Shown one piece after another: positions 23,931-36,406 of a stretch of DNA of 64,000 nucleotides (position 1 is the stretch's first letter; each line of letters starts with the position of its first letter). The notes under the pieces were generated by a model. That model did no database searches. It had not been told where the DNA came from and saw nothing but the letters and a program-made list of their open reading frames with translations. The position numbers and the translations under genes are program-made. The stretch is from Nageia nagi. Lineage: Eukaryota > Pinophyta. The stretch lies in contig JBITNC010000001.1 in the NCBI GenBank assembly GCA_050084985.1, forward strand, positions 82,646,001 to 82,710,000, in the 5' to 3' direction.

Positions 23931-26179
23931 TATAACCTTGGGTATATAGGAATTGGGTCTTTAATATTAATTCCATAAAAAAATGTGGGCAAATGAGAAC
24001 CAAAGGTTAAACTTTTGAGGAAATGCATGTCTCAGGAATGTGCATATGTTTTGATAATTAAATTTCATGATTTAAAATAATTTGGAGTTGTTCCTAGGTT
24101 GAATAAAAAGTTATCAAAAAAGTTACTAAGAAGTTGAAAAAAGATGCAAAAAATTGAGATGTTCGATTCCAACCTTCAGGTAATATAAGAATAAGGTATG
24201 AAAGAGCATTTCAATCATATTTTTAATTTTTTAAGATAATTCAAGTTATTTTGGAGAAAATAATGGAAATATATAAAATTGTAAGATTATTGACAAAATT
24301 GTCAATTGGAAAGTAATATTGAGTTAACCATATCATGAGTTTTTGATCTTGATGAATTTAAGGACTTCAAGATTTTTACGAGTTTGAGGATCTTATGATT
24401 TTATTTTACGTTAAATCTATATCCTTTTTCCTCTATGATGATGTTTTAAGATTGGATGATTCTTAAATGCTTTGATATTTGATAGTTAAATGATGTTATG
24501 CTTTAAGTTGTGATGTGCTAAAAGTAAGTCCTCTTAAATGAAGGAAAAAAAAAACATGTTTGATATTGATATTGGATATTTCTTTAAGATATTATAATTA
24601 TTTCATATTTATGAATATATTCATGAGATGTTTGATATAAGATCTTGATGAGAGGTCCATCTAACCTTCCAAGTTCCAAGGTCTCATTTATATGGTGCTA
24701 TTTGGTAAACACTCTCCAAAAAGTTGAGGCAATATATTTTGTTAATTCCTCATTCATTTACTTGAGGTAACCCTTGGTGGAGCATGCTACTAAGGATAGG
24801 TTTGATTTCATTTGATAAGATAACATATATTGTGATATTCATATATGAGCTTTAATGTCTATATTTGAGATATTATATGTGGAAAACGTCTATTGTTTTG
24901 ATGTGATTTTAGGTTCTTTAGGCTTTGTATTTGGTTTCTTCCATGAGGAGAGATCCATAATGTTCATAACCACATCAAAGAGGGGGCAATATATTAGTAA
25001 AAATTAGGGCATCTAAACTACCATCATGAAGATAAAATTTGGGGAATATTTCCTTTCTTGATCCTTTGTTATACTTTGAATGATGATTTAATTTCCTTTA
25101 ATCCCAAAAGTACCAAAAGATATCCAAAGTAGGGCATTTGATAACACTTAAAAATAAATTTCAATTTAATTAAAATACACATTTTAGATATCTAAAATTA
25201 ATTATTTATTTAAGTGATTTATTATTATTTTGAGTATTGTACACTCTCACTTCCTTTATGTGTTATGGCAACAAGTCAACTCGAAGATAAGCCCAAGAAG
25301 GTGTCTTAGCATTAGAACTTGATAAGCCCAAGGAGGAGCCTTGGCATTAAACCTATTATCTATAAAGGAAATGAAGGGTTGTTCATCATGTATCATGATA
25401 AAATTTGGATCCTTGATAGGTGATGCACATATTGGGTCTATTAACCAATGTTTCTCAACTCCACTTATTAAATCTAAATTTATGCCATTCTAGCTTACTT
25501 GCATTCCCAAGTCATTATTTATCTATATCTATGTTTGTAACCTAATATAGGAGTAGGAATCTTGATGATGATAAAAGATTAGGGGCTCTCCTATGGAAAG
25601 TATCGAGCGATGCCTCTCAGCGCATGATGGATTTAAGGGTCCTACTTTTAGGAATGGTTTTTTGTCATCCTTTCCTAGGTGAAACTAACATCCGATTTAT
25701 GATTAGAGGTAAGACAATAGATATTAAAGTAATCTAGACCTAGATTTGATAGGTTAAGGTTGATTAGGGTATCTTAGATCATTATCATGTATATTGAATT
25801 GCTTTAGTCAATATTAGGACTATGATCTTTGTATTCTACTAATATTAGTTGTAATTCAATATTTAATTAATATTAATATTAAAATAATTAATATTATTTT
25901 TATTGTTAACACATATCAAAAATCTCCTTATTACAGTCATGAACAAAATTAGTCTTATCAATATATTTTTGATCAACCAATATTTTAAGATCAAAATCAT
26001 GAGTATATTAATCAAATGGCTCAACAACAAAATCAGCCCTATGTAACACAAAGTTAATTTATTCCCAATCTAACATGGAATCAACCATTGGGGAAAAACA
26101 TACAACAAGGTTATCAACCAACTTATCAATGAACCTATCAATCAACTTATCAAAGCAAGAGAAAGTTATCATATCAATC
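23931..26179. other. AT-rich stretch without a recognised gene
   Basis: Nothing coding was recognised. A two-unit repeat (gataagcccaag..ggtgtcttagcatta) lies at 25,290-25,350. The right part probably holds the leader of the E gag remnant: the Gln/Asn-rich translation just before 26,180 (QMAQQQNQPYV) resembles a gag N-terminus. Confidence 0.45.
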
Positions 26180-27392
26180 TATTATCAATGAACCTATCAA
26201 ACCCATGGTTCCAACCAAATTATTTCCTTACAAATTTGAGGTTCCAAAGATACACAAATATAAAGGAAAAGAGGATCCAAAGGATCATTTGAGATAATTC
26301 AAGTACTATTGCTATATCATATCCAATGATGATTGTCTTATGCTTAGGATAATTCCAATGACACTTGGGGTCAAAGATTTGGTTTGGTACAACAACTTGC
26401 CCTAACATAACATTTACTCTTTTGAATAATTATCTAATTTAGTCTTAGAAAATTTTCCCATCAACATGAGAAAGCGATCATCTATCACAAACTTGAATAG
26501 AATATCATAATTTGAGGATGAATCGATCAATGATTATGTGTCAAGATAGAGATAAATCATGATTGATTTGATGTATTCCTTGCTACAAGAAGAGTTGATC
26601 AAACTACTTATCAAAATTCAATCATATATATACTATCTTACAAATACAACAACACAAATCTTTTGAGTAAGCACTAACACAAGGAAAACTCGTTAAGGAG
26701 GTTAAGACTCAATCAAGTGACATCAAGTTATGCAAGAAAAATAATAAAAATGACTAAAAGTGTAATAATAGTGGCAATGATAATAATTAAAATCATTAAA
26801 ATCCATAAAACAATCAAGTATCATATGCTGTCAATCAATCATAACCAATCATAACAACACAACCTCAAAGAGATCCAAAATAACCTATAATAAGATAATA
26901 AGGATAATTTAATGACCAATCACCTTTGCCACTAAGAACAAGATGAAATGTTACTCGCTTAGTTGAATCATTTTCAAATATCTTATGCAAGGTGTTACAA
27001 GCAAATCTCTTACCATTTCCCAAAATCAAAGATAATCTAATCATATCAACAAGAGCATGGTATTAGGAAAATGAGTTTTATGAGTACCATAAACAAAAGG
27101 GAACAACACTAGTATATGCATACAATTGAAACATGAAATTCAAGATCTTATTGACAATGGTCAAACATCAATGGGAAATCCAATCTCACCACCTAATGAA
27201 TGCTTAAATTTTTTTAACAATCTTTTGCCTAAATACATTGTGAATCAAATGGATGCTCCTACATCATTTGGTCAAGTATATCATGAGAAAGGGCCATTTT
27301 CATCTTCTTTCATGGGATTTATCCATGTGGATGAGCAACAAGCAAGAAGGGGTGTGTCTATTCCACTACCTTTATCATATATTAGCCAATAA
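26180..27392 (+). pseudogene. Element E gag remnant (Ty3/gypsy)
   Basis: The plus-strand translation shows the same gag core as element D: YKFEVPKIHKYKGKEDPKDH near 26,230, then FKYYCYIISNDDCLMLRIIP, DLVWYNNLP, and DESINDYVSR near 26,520, with stops between. Further on, EYHKQKG...MKHEIQDLIDNG (27,070-27,170) is the gag-protease linker seen also at 4,965-5,666. The open piece 27,126-27,392 follows and ends in RRGVSIPLPLSYIS. The element continues to 28,515, where copia-1 entered it, and resumes at 43,411. Confidence 0.75.
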
Positions 27393-28510
27393 ACAAAATA
27401 GAATCCTATGACTTATCATCTTCATATTTTGGTTGAATCATTTGTTGTATCATATAACTTGATATTTGAGCATTATCACTTGATAATGGTTTCATCAACA
27501 TGTAACATTATCATATCAAAATCATGGGAGTCAATACTAGAGCCTACTCCACTTTAGTAATTTTCTTCTAGTGGAAAACTTCGAAGTAGGACAAAGTCAC
27601 TCATCTTCTAGAGTTGTTATGAGCTATCTTTATCATCACTTATCTTTGTTTATATTATCATGTGGCATAAATCATTTTCATACTATCATTATGATTAGGT
27701 TCCAATATTAACCATCAATTGATTCTCATGATCAATTAATTAAATTATATTATTAAGAACATGCCATCCAAATAAATCATAGAGAAAGATTGAGAGACTA
27801 TGTGGGCATTTGTAGCTAGCAATATAAATATTGAAAGGTATTGTATACAAGAGCATAAAATGCAACCTCAATGATTTTGAAGCTAATTAAAAAATAATTA
27901 TGGAGGATATTCTTATGAGAAATTATATTATTTTATTAATGATGGAGATTTGGATTACAAGGATGAGAGAGAAGAATGGAGGAAGATGTTGATGTAGGTT
28001 TGAAGAGGGATTAGTTGGTGAATCTCATTGAGAACTCTTCAACCATGGCTTCATGCATGATCTCTTTTTATTCAATGGATTTCAATTCGGTAAGTGCTTT
28101 CTCATCAATTAATCATAAGGATTAGTAACAAGGTTATGGAACTATGATAGGCCACACACTTACAAATAATTATTCTATGAGTGTGGAGAATTCAAATGGT
28201 AGTTTCTATGATCAATTGGATATTTGGATATGTTTGCTAGATTCATGAAGTGTATTATGATGAGATTTCTTTTGAGGATACATTTTTAGTTTGAATAGTT
28301 GTATGTATCATGTGGATAATGAGATGTTTATATCAAATTCATTAAGAGATGGTGATAATTCTCATTTTTTATATCTATTTTAGCCTCTCACTCATGTTAA
28401 TGAGGATCATGTTGATGATATTTATGAGAATATGTATGATGTGATCCCTATTAATATTTGTATTGAATATCTCACTTAAAATTATTCCTCTTATGATTTA
28501 CCTCATGGTA
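27393..28510 (+). other. Decayed interior of element E
   Basis: No motif was recognised, but the plus-strand translation is rich in Asp, Glu and Tyr and joins across the copia-1 insertion to 43,411-43,660. It is probably the region after the gag of E. Confidence 0.4.
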
Positions 28511-28515
28511 TGTAT
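28511..28515. repeat. Target site duplication of copia-1 (left)
   Basis: tgtat lies immediately outside the left LTR and is identical to 43,406-43,410. A 5-bp duplication is typical of LTR element integration. Confidence 0.85.
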
Positions 28516-28975
28516 TGAAGGATTTAGACCTACTCTAATCCTCAAGGTCCAAGACTAGGAAACTCAATCATTCAACAAGATAACACAAATATAATGTGGT
28601 TCCTCCCTCCTTGGGAGTACATCCACAACTAGTTCGCAATTCTCAATCTATGCACCTCTTACAACAATTCTCTTTCTCTCCTACACAACTAGTAGAGTAA
28701 TCTTACTCCAAAAACTTAGTTATGTTACAAGAGGAGAGGCCCTCTATTTATAGCTTGAGAGCACCTCCCTAACCTCCCTTTAACCCAAGGGTAAGGTTAG
28801 GGTTACAATAAATGTATCACCTAACTTTAACCTACCAAATAACCACATGGTAAAGTCAAAGTCTACATAATAAAGAATTCAATTAATCCCTTAAGGTATC
28901 TACATATCCTTTAAGTGATTAATTGAATTTACAAGGAGTTTAGATATTCACAATATTTCATTACAAATTCTAACA
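28516..28975 (-). repeat. Copia-1 3' LTR
   Basis: 460 bases; read on minus it starts TGTTAGAATT and ends AAATCCTTCA. A TATA box (minus CTATAAATAG, 28,744-28,753) marks the likely U3 promoter. Confidence 0.9.
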
Positions 28976-28988
28976 CTCCCCCTTAATG
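28976..28988 (-). other. Polypurine tract of copia-1
   Basis: On minus, TTAAGGGGGAG directly precedes the 3' LTR start TGTTAGAA. It primes plus-strand DNA synthesis in this family. Confidence 0.85.
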
Positions 28989-29434
28989 CAATATTGGGAT
29001 AGAGCATAGAAGAGAGAAGAGAGAAAGAGAGAGTTCTCCTCCATAGAGATACAAGTGGAGATGAGAACATTTACATATTTCAGAATCTTTTTGAGAATTA
29101 GTTTGAGACTCACTACATTACCATTTGACAAAATGGTTTACAATACAATCATTAACCACAACTGGTTTCACTGTACATAGTAGTCGATCAACTTTAAGCT
29201 GACATGTGAGTCTCCATGAGCTTGCTTACACAAGGTGAGTAACTTGCATTTCTGAAGAAGATCCTACATGCTACAAGCAACTCATGAAAAAAATCAGTTA
29301 TATGCATCATATATTCAAATAAGAGAATCAAATAATGCCATCTTATAAATAACTGATCAATGGTGCACTATAAGTCATCACGGAGATGCCAAGCCATCAC
29401 TCATAGTCACCTGTTGTATATAGACATGTGTTGA

Positions 29435-29640
29435 TTATTAATAGAGCATAAAAAATTGTACAACAAGTTTCTCATGCAGAGCAAACTTACCACGGAGGTA
29501 TAGAATGTACAAGAAGTTCCTCACGTAGAGCGAACTTACCACGGAGGTATATCAATTATATGCTCAAAAAATTGTACAACAAGTTTGTCATGCAGAGCAA
29601 ACTTACCACAGAGGTATAAAATAACCAACACAATATAACA
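29435..29640 (-). repeat. Tail repeats of copia-1
   Basis: Three units of about 60-75 bases share cagagc.aacttaccac.gaggtat preceded by acaa.aagttt.tcatg. They sit between the pol end and the PPT. Confidence 0.8.
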
Positions 29641-29714
29641 ACAAAAGAGCCTCTTAGAGGTGAAGTTGTCATCACTAACAAAAGTTCAAACTTCACTCCC
29701 CCTTGAGGGCAACT

Positions 29715-32700
29715 TCACCAACGCGAGAGAATCCCTAAGCTTGCTGAACTAAGCTTCAGGAAGGGCTTGGTGAATAAATCAACAAAGTTTTCAGTAGATG
29801 GATAATACTCCAAGTGTATGATGTCATCTAGAACCTTCTCCCTAATAAAATGGGCTTGGATTTCCACATGTTTGGTTCTCTGATGGAACACAGGATTCTT
29901 AGCCAAACAGATAGTCGATTGATTGTCTGAAGAAATAAGAGATGGGCCATTTTGCTTATACCCAATTTCATTCAGAAGATGCCTCAGCCAAATAGCTTCT
30001 TGGGTGACAATAGACATGGCTTGATATTCAGCTTCGGTGGTAGAAAGAGTCATAGTAGGTTACTTCTTGGAAGCCTAAGAGATAGCACCTGAACCAATGT
30101 TGAACACATATGTAGAGGTTGATTTTTTGTCATCTCTATCTCCCCCATAATTAGAATCTAAGAACCCAGAGAGAACAATTAAGGGAACTTTGGAATACTT
30201 AAGAGCAAGATCCTTTGTCCCTGCCACATACCTCAAGATTTGCTTAACAGCATTAAGGTGTTCAACATATGGTTTTTGCATGAATTGTGCCATCAGATTC
30301 ACTCCAAAGGCAATATCAGGTCGAGAGATAGTCAGATACAAAAGACTACCGATCAATTACCTATAAGCTGTAGCATCGACCAACTAAGAATCTGAGCTTA
30401 GAGATACCATGATTCTAGGAGAAATAGGTACTGCAACATATTTACACTCCATTCCAAACTTTTGCAAGATGTCTGATATATACTTAGATTGACTAAGATA
30501 AGTACAATCTTTGTGTTGGTATACTTGCATCCCAAGATAGTAATGCAAGAGACCTAAATCAGTCATTTCAAATGTTGCCTTCAGTTTGGATATGCACTCT
30601 TAGATGATTTCAATATTATTTCCAGTTATGAGAAGATCATCCACATAAAGGAGAATTAAGACCATGTCTTTTCCTTGATTGAGTACATAGAGATCTGAGT
30701 CAGAGAAGCACTTGGAAAAACCAATATCTGCAAAGAAGCCTAAAAATTTTCTTGTACCATGCTCTAGATGCTTGCTTAAGTCCATACAAAGACTTCTTTA
30801 GCTTGCACACAAGAGACTCTTTTCCTTCTTGAATAAATCCTTCTGGTTGATTCATGTAGATTTCTACATCCAAGTCACCATTGAGAAATGCACTCTTGAC
30901 ATCAAGTTGAAAAGCTTTCCATCCTTGAGCTATAGAAAGAGCAAGGATTATCCTGGCAATAGGCATCTTGGCCATAGGAGCAAAGGTTTCCTCATAATCA
31001 ATACCATATTTTTGAGCGAATCCTTTAGTCGCTAACCTTGCTTTGTATTTTTCAATTTTTTCATCAAAATTGTACTTGACCTTGTATATCCATTTATTTC
31101 CAATCACATTTTTCACATTGGGATAAGGAACCAAATCCCAAGTTTCATTTTTCATGAGCACCTCATACTCAACTTTCATAGATTCCATCCAACACTCTTG
31201 CTTGGAAGCTTCTTTGAATGTTCATGGCTCATTCGTATTATCAATTTTGGCAAATAAAGAGTTATTCAAGGTCATACTCCTTGTAATTCTCTGAGCTGGA
31301 GAATTTTGCTCTTGTGGTGACTTCCCTACATGATCATCCAACCAGTTAGGTGCAAGCGAAGAATCATCTGAATTAGACACCTTAGCATGAGAGGTCATAT
31401 CCTTAGAAAGTTTATTGAAATTGACATCCCTAGAAATAAAGACTATTTTATGGGATGAGGAGTAGAGCCTATAACCTCTATGCTAATTATCATACCCCAC
31501 AAAGATGCATTTTTCTGATCTTTTATCCAACTTCTTCCTTTTCTCTGAGGTAATGAAGGCAAATGTATCACAACCGAAGACCCTAAAGTGTGAGAGGTTA
31601 GGTTTCTTTCCTGTCCATGCTTCATATGGAGTTTTACCTTCAACTGCTTTAGTAGGACACCTATTTAGGGTGTGAATAGCAGTGTGAACAGCTTCACCCC
31701 ATAAGAAACTAGGAAGGTTACCCAACATGCACCTTGTCATTTCCATAATGGTTTGATTCTTCCTTTCAGTAACTCCATTTTGCTGAGGGGTGTAAGGTAT
31801 TGTGAATTGCTACTTGATCCCATGTTTAACACAATAGTTGTTAAACTCATTGCTATTATACTCACCCCCATTATCAGATCTCAACATCTTGATCTTAAAA
31901 TCAGTTTGATTTTCAATAAGAGCCTTGAAGTCTTTAAACCTGTCAAAAGTTTGATCCTTATGCTCAAGTAGATAACCAAATGTCATCCTACTGAAGTCAT
32001 CAATGAAGGTCAGAACATAAGAAGCTCCCCCTAGAGACTTAGTCTGAAATGGACCCATCAAATTTGAATGCACAAGCTGAAGAGGATGAGTAGCCCGAGT
32101 TGCCTTATCTTTTTCAAACTTTTGCCTATTCATCTTTCCTAGAATGCACCTTTCACAGAGACTAATTATGGGTGAAATATTAGGTAAACCTTCCACAAGT
32201 TCTTGAGTTTTCATATCTTGAATACTCTTGTGGTTAAGGTGCCCTAATCGTTGATGCCAAAGATTACCCTTTGAACAAACATTTGTAGCAAGACACATTT
32301 TTGAAGGAACTTGATACACAATATAAAGGTCATCCTTTACTGATCCTTTCATGAAGGTGGCAAGTCCTTTCTTAACACACCAGGAGTGTGAGGTAAACTC
32401 AAATGAGTATCCTTTCCGTGTAATCTGAATTACAGAGATGAGATTCATCCTTAGTTTAGGCACATAAAAGACATTATCAAGAAGCTTTCCATGAATCTTC
32501 ACACTCCCTATTCCTTGAACATCAAGGACTATATTATCACCTATCACAATTGCATCCTTCTTGTACTTATGAAAGTTTTCAAACTTATCCTTTTCATAAC
32601 ACATGTGATTAGTGCATCCTGAATCAACAATCCAATCATTTGAAATAGTTTGAGTCATTGAGTAGTAGGCAACAGTAGTAGCATGCTTGTTCTTCTTTTT

Positions 32701-33600
32701 ATTATTGAAATTTCTCACATTTGCATTTCCCTTACCTTTTTGAGCAAATTTCTTTTTACGATAATCATACTCTTTGTGCCCAAAGATGCCACAAAAGTTA
32801 CAATTTCCATCAAACTTTTCCTTAGGTGTTGGATTGCTTGATCCAGCTTTGTCATTCCTTTGCATGAAGTTGCCATTATTGTTGCCATTTTTCTCATACT
32901 TCCTGAAGGTAGATGAGGATTTGTTATCTTTGAATTTATAATGTTTGAACTTCTTATTGAAAGGAGTTTTGGTTGCTCCTAGAGCAATGTTATTGTCCTT
33001 TGGAGAAAGGTTCAACATTTTCTTATTCAAAGTTTCCTCATGCTTCAGAAGGAGTCTAGAAAGGTTATTAAGAGAGATGACATCTTCTTCATCATCGAGC
33101 CTTGTTTCCATAACCATGACAAAGTTACTGAACTTTGTAGAAAGGCTTTGAAGAATGATGAAGACCATGAACTCATCATTGATCCAATTGCACCCACAGC
33201 CAACCAGTTGTGTCCTGAGGTCAATGATTTTGTTCAAGTAGATAGAAGCACTTTCATCTTCACCTTGACGATATTGCAACAACTTTTGTAAAATGGTGAA
33301 CCTCCTTGAAAATTTTGACCCAAGGTAAATTTTCTTCAGCCTATCCCAAGCTTCCTTTACTGATGTTGAAGAAGAGATCATGAGAAGGATGTCATCTAAA
33401 ACTGCACGATAAATCATTGAAGTTGCTAACTCATTCTTTGAGTTGTATATTTCAAGAGCCTTCTCATCGGTAGGAGTGACCAAGTCTTCATTAACTATCT
33501 ACCACATCTTCCTTGCTTGTAACTCAGCTTTCATACGAGGTTCCCATATTCCAAAGTTGGAACCGTTGAGTATATTCTTGGGTATGAAGGTTTCAACCAT
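29715..33600 (-). pseudogene. Copia-1 gag-pol polyprotein, inactivated
   Basis: The start is chosen at 33,600 (MVETFIPKNILNGSNFGIWE), the usual copia gag N-terminus. Codon 34 is a stop (TAG, 33,499-33,501). Domains in order: gag UBN2-type core (WDRLKKIYLGSKF), degraded zinc knuckle (CNFCGIFGHKEYDY, last Cys replaced by Tyr), protease DSGCTNHM, GAG-pre-integrase LWHQRLGHLNHKS, integrase with HSNLMGP where HSDL is usual, SDNGGEY, a stop near 31,811 and then ERKNQT, RT (LDVKSAFLNGDL, SLYGLKQASRAWY), a frameshift near 30,760, YVDDLLI, and RNase H to the end. The first integrase Asp is thus Asn. The remaining sequence is well preserved, in keeping with the near-identical LTRs. It would have encoded all enzymes for copying and inserting the element. 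Confidence 0.92.
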
Positions 33601-33811
33601 TGCTACACAAAAGTAAATATGCAATAAGAATGAAAATTTTTACAATTTACCATCTATACATATAAAACATTGATAAGTAAACATATCCCACATGTGCAAA
33701 CTTATAAACCAAGATCCGTAGAAGGATAAAGTTGGGGTTGTTTTCTTGTATAGAATTAGGCCTTCACCTGGATGCCCGTAGAGTGGAGCCCAAGTACTAC
33801 CAGTCCTCAAC
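33601..33811 (-). other. Copia-1 leader fragment between gag and element B
   Basis: 211 bases upstream of the gag start. No motif was recognised. It ends at the truncated 3' LTR of element B. Confidence 0.55.
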
Positions 33812-34526
33812 CAGTACTTACCTCACGGAACATACCTGACAACGGAAGACGTAGATATTAGCGATGTACTGATGATGAGCTACCTTTCCAACAACGTCGC
33901 AACCTGTAATGATGCCAAAAGAGGACCGCAGGCGGTCCGTTTCAGTGATATAAGAGCACCGGCGGTGTTCTTCCGTTCACAAAGGAGCGCCGGCGGCCTT
34001 ATCTTGATAGCTTTGACCTCTCAGTTAGGTCCAGTTCTCCAGTATAGATATCTCAGATAGCAGTATAATATCAGAATTGATCGTAGATGTCAGGATAGCT
34101 CGCACAAGGAAGCACACAAACCACAGCCTTGTAGGCGGTACCAAGAGATACCTTAGGGGGTAGCCACTTACAAGACCATACGCGGGATCATGTGTATCCT
34201 TGTTGTTGTGGACTTACTATTAGATCCCTTATTTATATAGATATAGGTAATACCGCCCATAGGTCGGCGTGCATCCACATAAATAAGGTTAATTCACAAG
34301 ATTTAAGATAAATACATCAATAAACAAGATAATTCATGCAATACTCAAGGTAAACCATGCAATATTCAAGATAACCCATGCAATATCCAAGATAAACCAT
34401 GCAATATTCATATTCAAGCCAAACATTGATATTATCACTTTAATCCATTCAAGACATATAGTTAGGCCAAACATATTTCATTAATTTATTGATTTAAAAA
34501 CATAAAATCATTTTTATGTGTTAACA
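33812..34526 (-). repeat. Element B 3' LTR, truncated at its outer end
   Basis: 715 bases matching 39,687-40,401. On minus it starts TGTTAACA at 34,526. The match ends at ggtaagtac (plus gtactta at 33,814), where the 5' LTR continues for another 162 bases to TGTAAACA. Contains three GC-rich palindromes at 33,921-34,000. Confidence 0.88.
33921..34000. repeat. Cluster of three GC-rich short palindromes (3' LTR)
   Basis: ggaccgc-ag-gcggtcc (33,923-33,938), gagcaccg-g-cggtgttc (33,954-33,970) and aaggagcgccggcggcctt lie within 80 bases of otherwise AT-rich sequence. The first has perfect 7-bp arms; the second has one G.T pair. The same set lies in the 5' LTR at 39,797-39,875. Confidence 0.8.
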
Positions 34527-34541
34527 GATGCCCCACTTTGG
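34527..34541 (-). other. Polypurine tract of element B
   Basis: On minus, CCAAAGTGGGGCATC directly precedes the 3' LTR start TGTTAACA. Confidence 0.7.
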
Positions 34542-34890
34542 ATGTGAAATCGAAAAAATCATGAGATGACTTGAGATTTTGCATTCAAAGTAAAAACACA
34601 ACATCATAGCAAGCACTTTTGATAAGCAATGATAAACACTAACCATTTAAACAACATCATGATAAGCTTATAGGTTGAGAAAACTCCCTTATGATATTAC
34701 CTTGGGCATGCTTGCCCCTTGCGTTTTGTTGTAGAAGGTGATAGCCTGATATGTCTGATAATCTGATAATCTTGCTGCAATGCTGATGACCCAAGACAAC
34801 ATGCTTGACAACACACATAACAATGACAGGACAGACGACTTAACCACACATGCCGGCCGGACGACAACTTGACAAAACCACATCACAACA

Positions 34891-35064
34891 CATATGACCA
34901 ACTCACAAGATAAGACATGATAACACACATGATCAACTCACAAGACAAGACATGATAACACACATGATCAACTCACAAGACAAGACATGATAACACACAT
35001 GATCAACTCACAAGACAAGACATGATAACACACATGATCAACTCACAAGACCAAACATGATAAC
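34891..35064. repeat. 35-bp tandem array in element B
   Basis: About five copies of catgatcaactcacaagaca plus agacatgataacaca. The inner copies are identical, so the array expanded recently. Confidence 0.9.
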
Positions 35065-35083
35065 CATAACCAAACACAGGGGA

Positions 35084-35555
35084 GAGCTAAGTTCCACACA
35101 ACTGAGCCCTCGCATCAAGAGGTGTACTCCAGTTGCCGAAGAACCGAACTCCGCAAAACAAGTGATAAGCTGATAATGGGAGAGCTAAGTATCCACACAA
35201 CTGAGCCCTCACATCAAGAGGTGTACTCCAGTTGCCAAAGAATCGAACTCCGCAAAACAAGTGATAAGCAGATATGTGAGAGCTAAATTCCACACAACTG
35301 AGCCCTCGCATCAAGAGGTGTACTGCAGTTGCCGAAGAACCGAACTCCGCAAAACAAGTGATAAGCTGATATGTGAGAGCTAAATTCCACACAACTGAGC
35401 CCTCGCATCAAGAGGTGTACTGCAGTTGCCGAAGAACCGAACTCCGCAAAACAATGATAAGCTAATGGGGGAGAGCTAAGTTCCACACAACTGAGCCTTC
35501 ACACTGGCTGCAGTCACATAAGAACTGAACTCTGCAAAACAAGTGATAAACTGAT
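35084..35555. repeat. ~97-bp tandem array in element B
   Basis: Nearly five units of 96-98 bases start at 35,084, 35,182, 35,280, 35,377 and 35,473, each with gagctaa.ttccacacaactg and gaactccgcaaaaca. The last unit is incomplete. Open frames on the minus strand across it are a by-product of the repeat. Confidence 0.9.
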
Positions 35556-36215
35556 GGAGCTGACACTCCACCAAGAAGCATGATAAGCTAATAATGGGAG
35601 CTGAACTCCTCTCACAAGCACATGATAATCTGATCATGGGAGCTGGACTTCTCTCACAAGCACATGATAATCGGACTATGGGAGCTGAACTCCACTCATA
35701 AGCACATGATAAGCACCTGATAAGCTGACTATGGGAGCTGGACTCCACTCATAGCCACATGATAAGCACATGATAAGCTGACTATGGGAGCTGGACTCCT
35801 CTCACAGCCACATGATAAGCACATGATAAGCTGACTATGGGAGCTGGACTCCTCTCACAAGCACATGATAAGCTGACTATGGGAGCTGGACTCCTCTCAC
35901 AAGCACATGATAATCAGACTATGGGAGCTGAACTCCACTCATAAGCACATGATAAGCACCTGATAAGCTGACTATGGGAGCTGGACTCCACTCATAGCCA
36001 CATGATAAGCACATGATAAGCTGACTATGGGAGCTGGACTCCACTCATAGCCACATGATAAGCACCTGATAAGCTGACTATGGGAGCTGGACTCCACTCA
36101 TAGCCACATGATAAGCACCTGATAAGCTGACTATGGGAGCTGGACTCCACTCATAAGCATGATAATCTAACCACGGGAGCTGGACTCCACTCAAAAGCAT
36201 GATAATCTGACCACG
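35556..36215. repeat. Array of gggagctg-actcc units in element B
   Basis: About a dozen units of variable length (roughly 40-57 bases) carry ctgactatgggagctggact, ccactcata and cacatgataa. Length variation comes from presence or absence of a gataagcac(a/c)t insert. Adjacent to the 97-bp array, with which it shares gataagctgat. Confidence 0.88.
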
Positions 36216-36320
36216 CAAGTCTACAAACACAAAAACTCAAAGCAATATTCTCCTGGATATATCATTCGTCAAACACTTATGATACACACATGATACTTGG
36301 ATAAGCTGATTTTCTGGATA

Positions 36321-36391
36321 AAGGAACGCGGGCGGTCCTTTTCTCAGGCTTAGAACACCGGCGGTCTTCAGCTAAGACCGCGGGCGGTCTT
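36321..36391. repeat. Cluster of three GC-rich palindromes (3' region of B)
   Basis: aaggaacgc-gg-gcggtcctt (one mismatch), gaacaccg-g-cggtcttc (one mismatch) and aagaccgc-gg-gcggtctt (36,374-36,391, perfect 8-bp arms). They follow the stop of the ORF on the element's strand. Confidence 0.8.
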
Positions 36392-36406
36392 TTTCTTGAA
36401 GATTTT

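Noticed and set aside
24150-24180. gttcgattcc resembling a tRNA B-box
   Set aside because: No A-box or cloverleaf could be formed around it.
35087-35748. Minus-strand frames with repeated peptides in the element B arrays
   Set aside because: They are translations of the 97-bp and shorter tandem repeats; units are not multiples of three and frames break between them.
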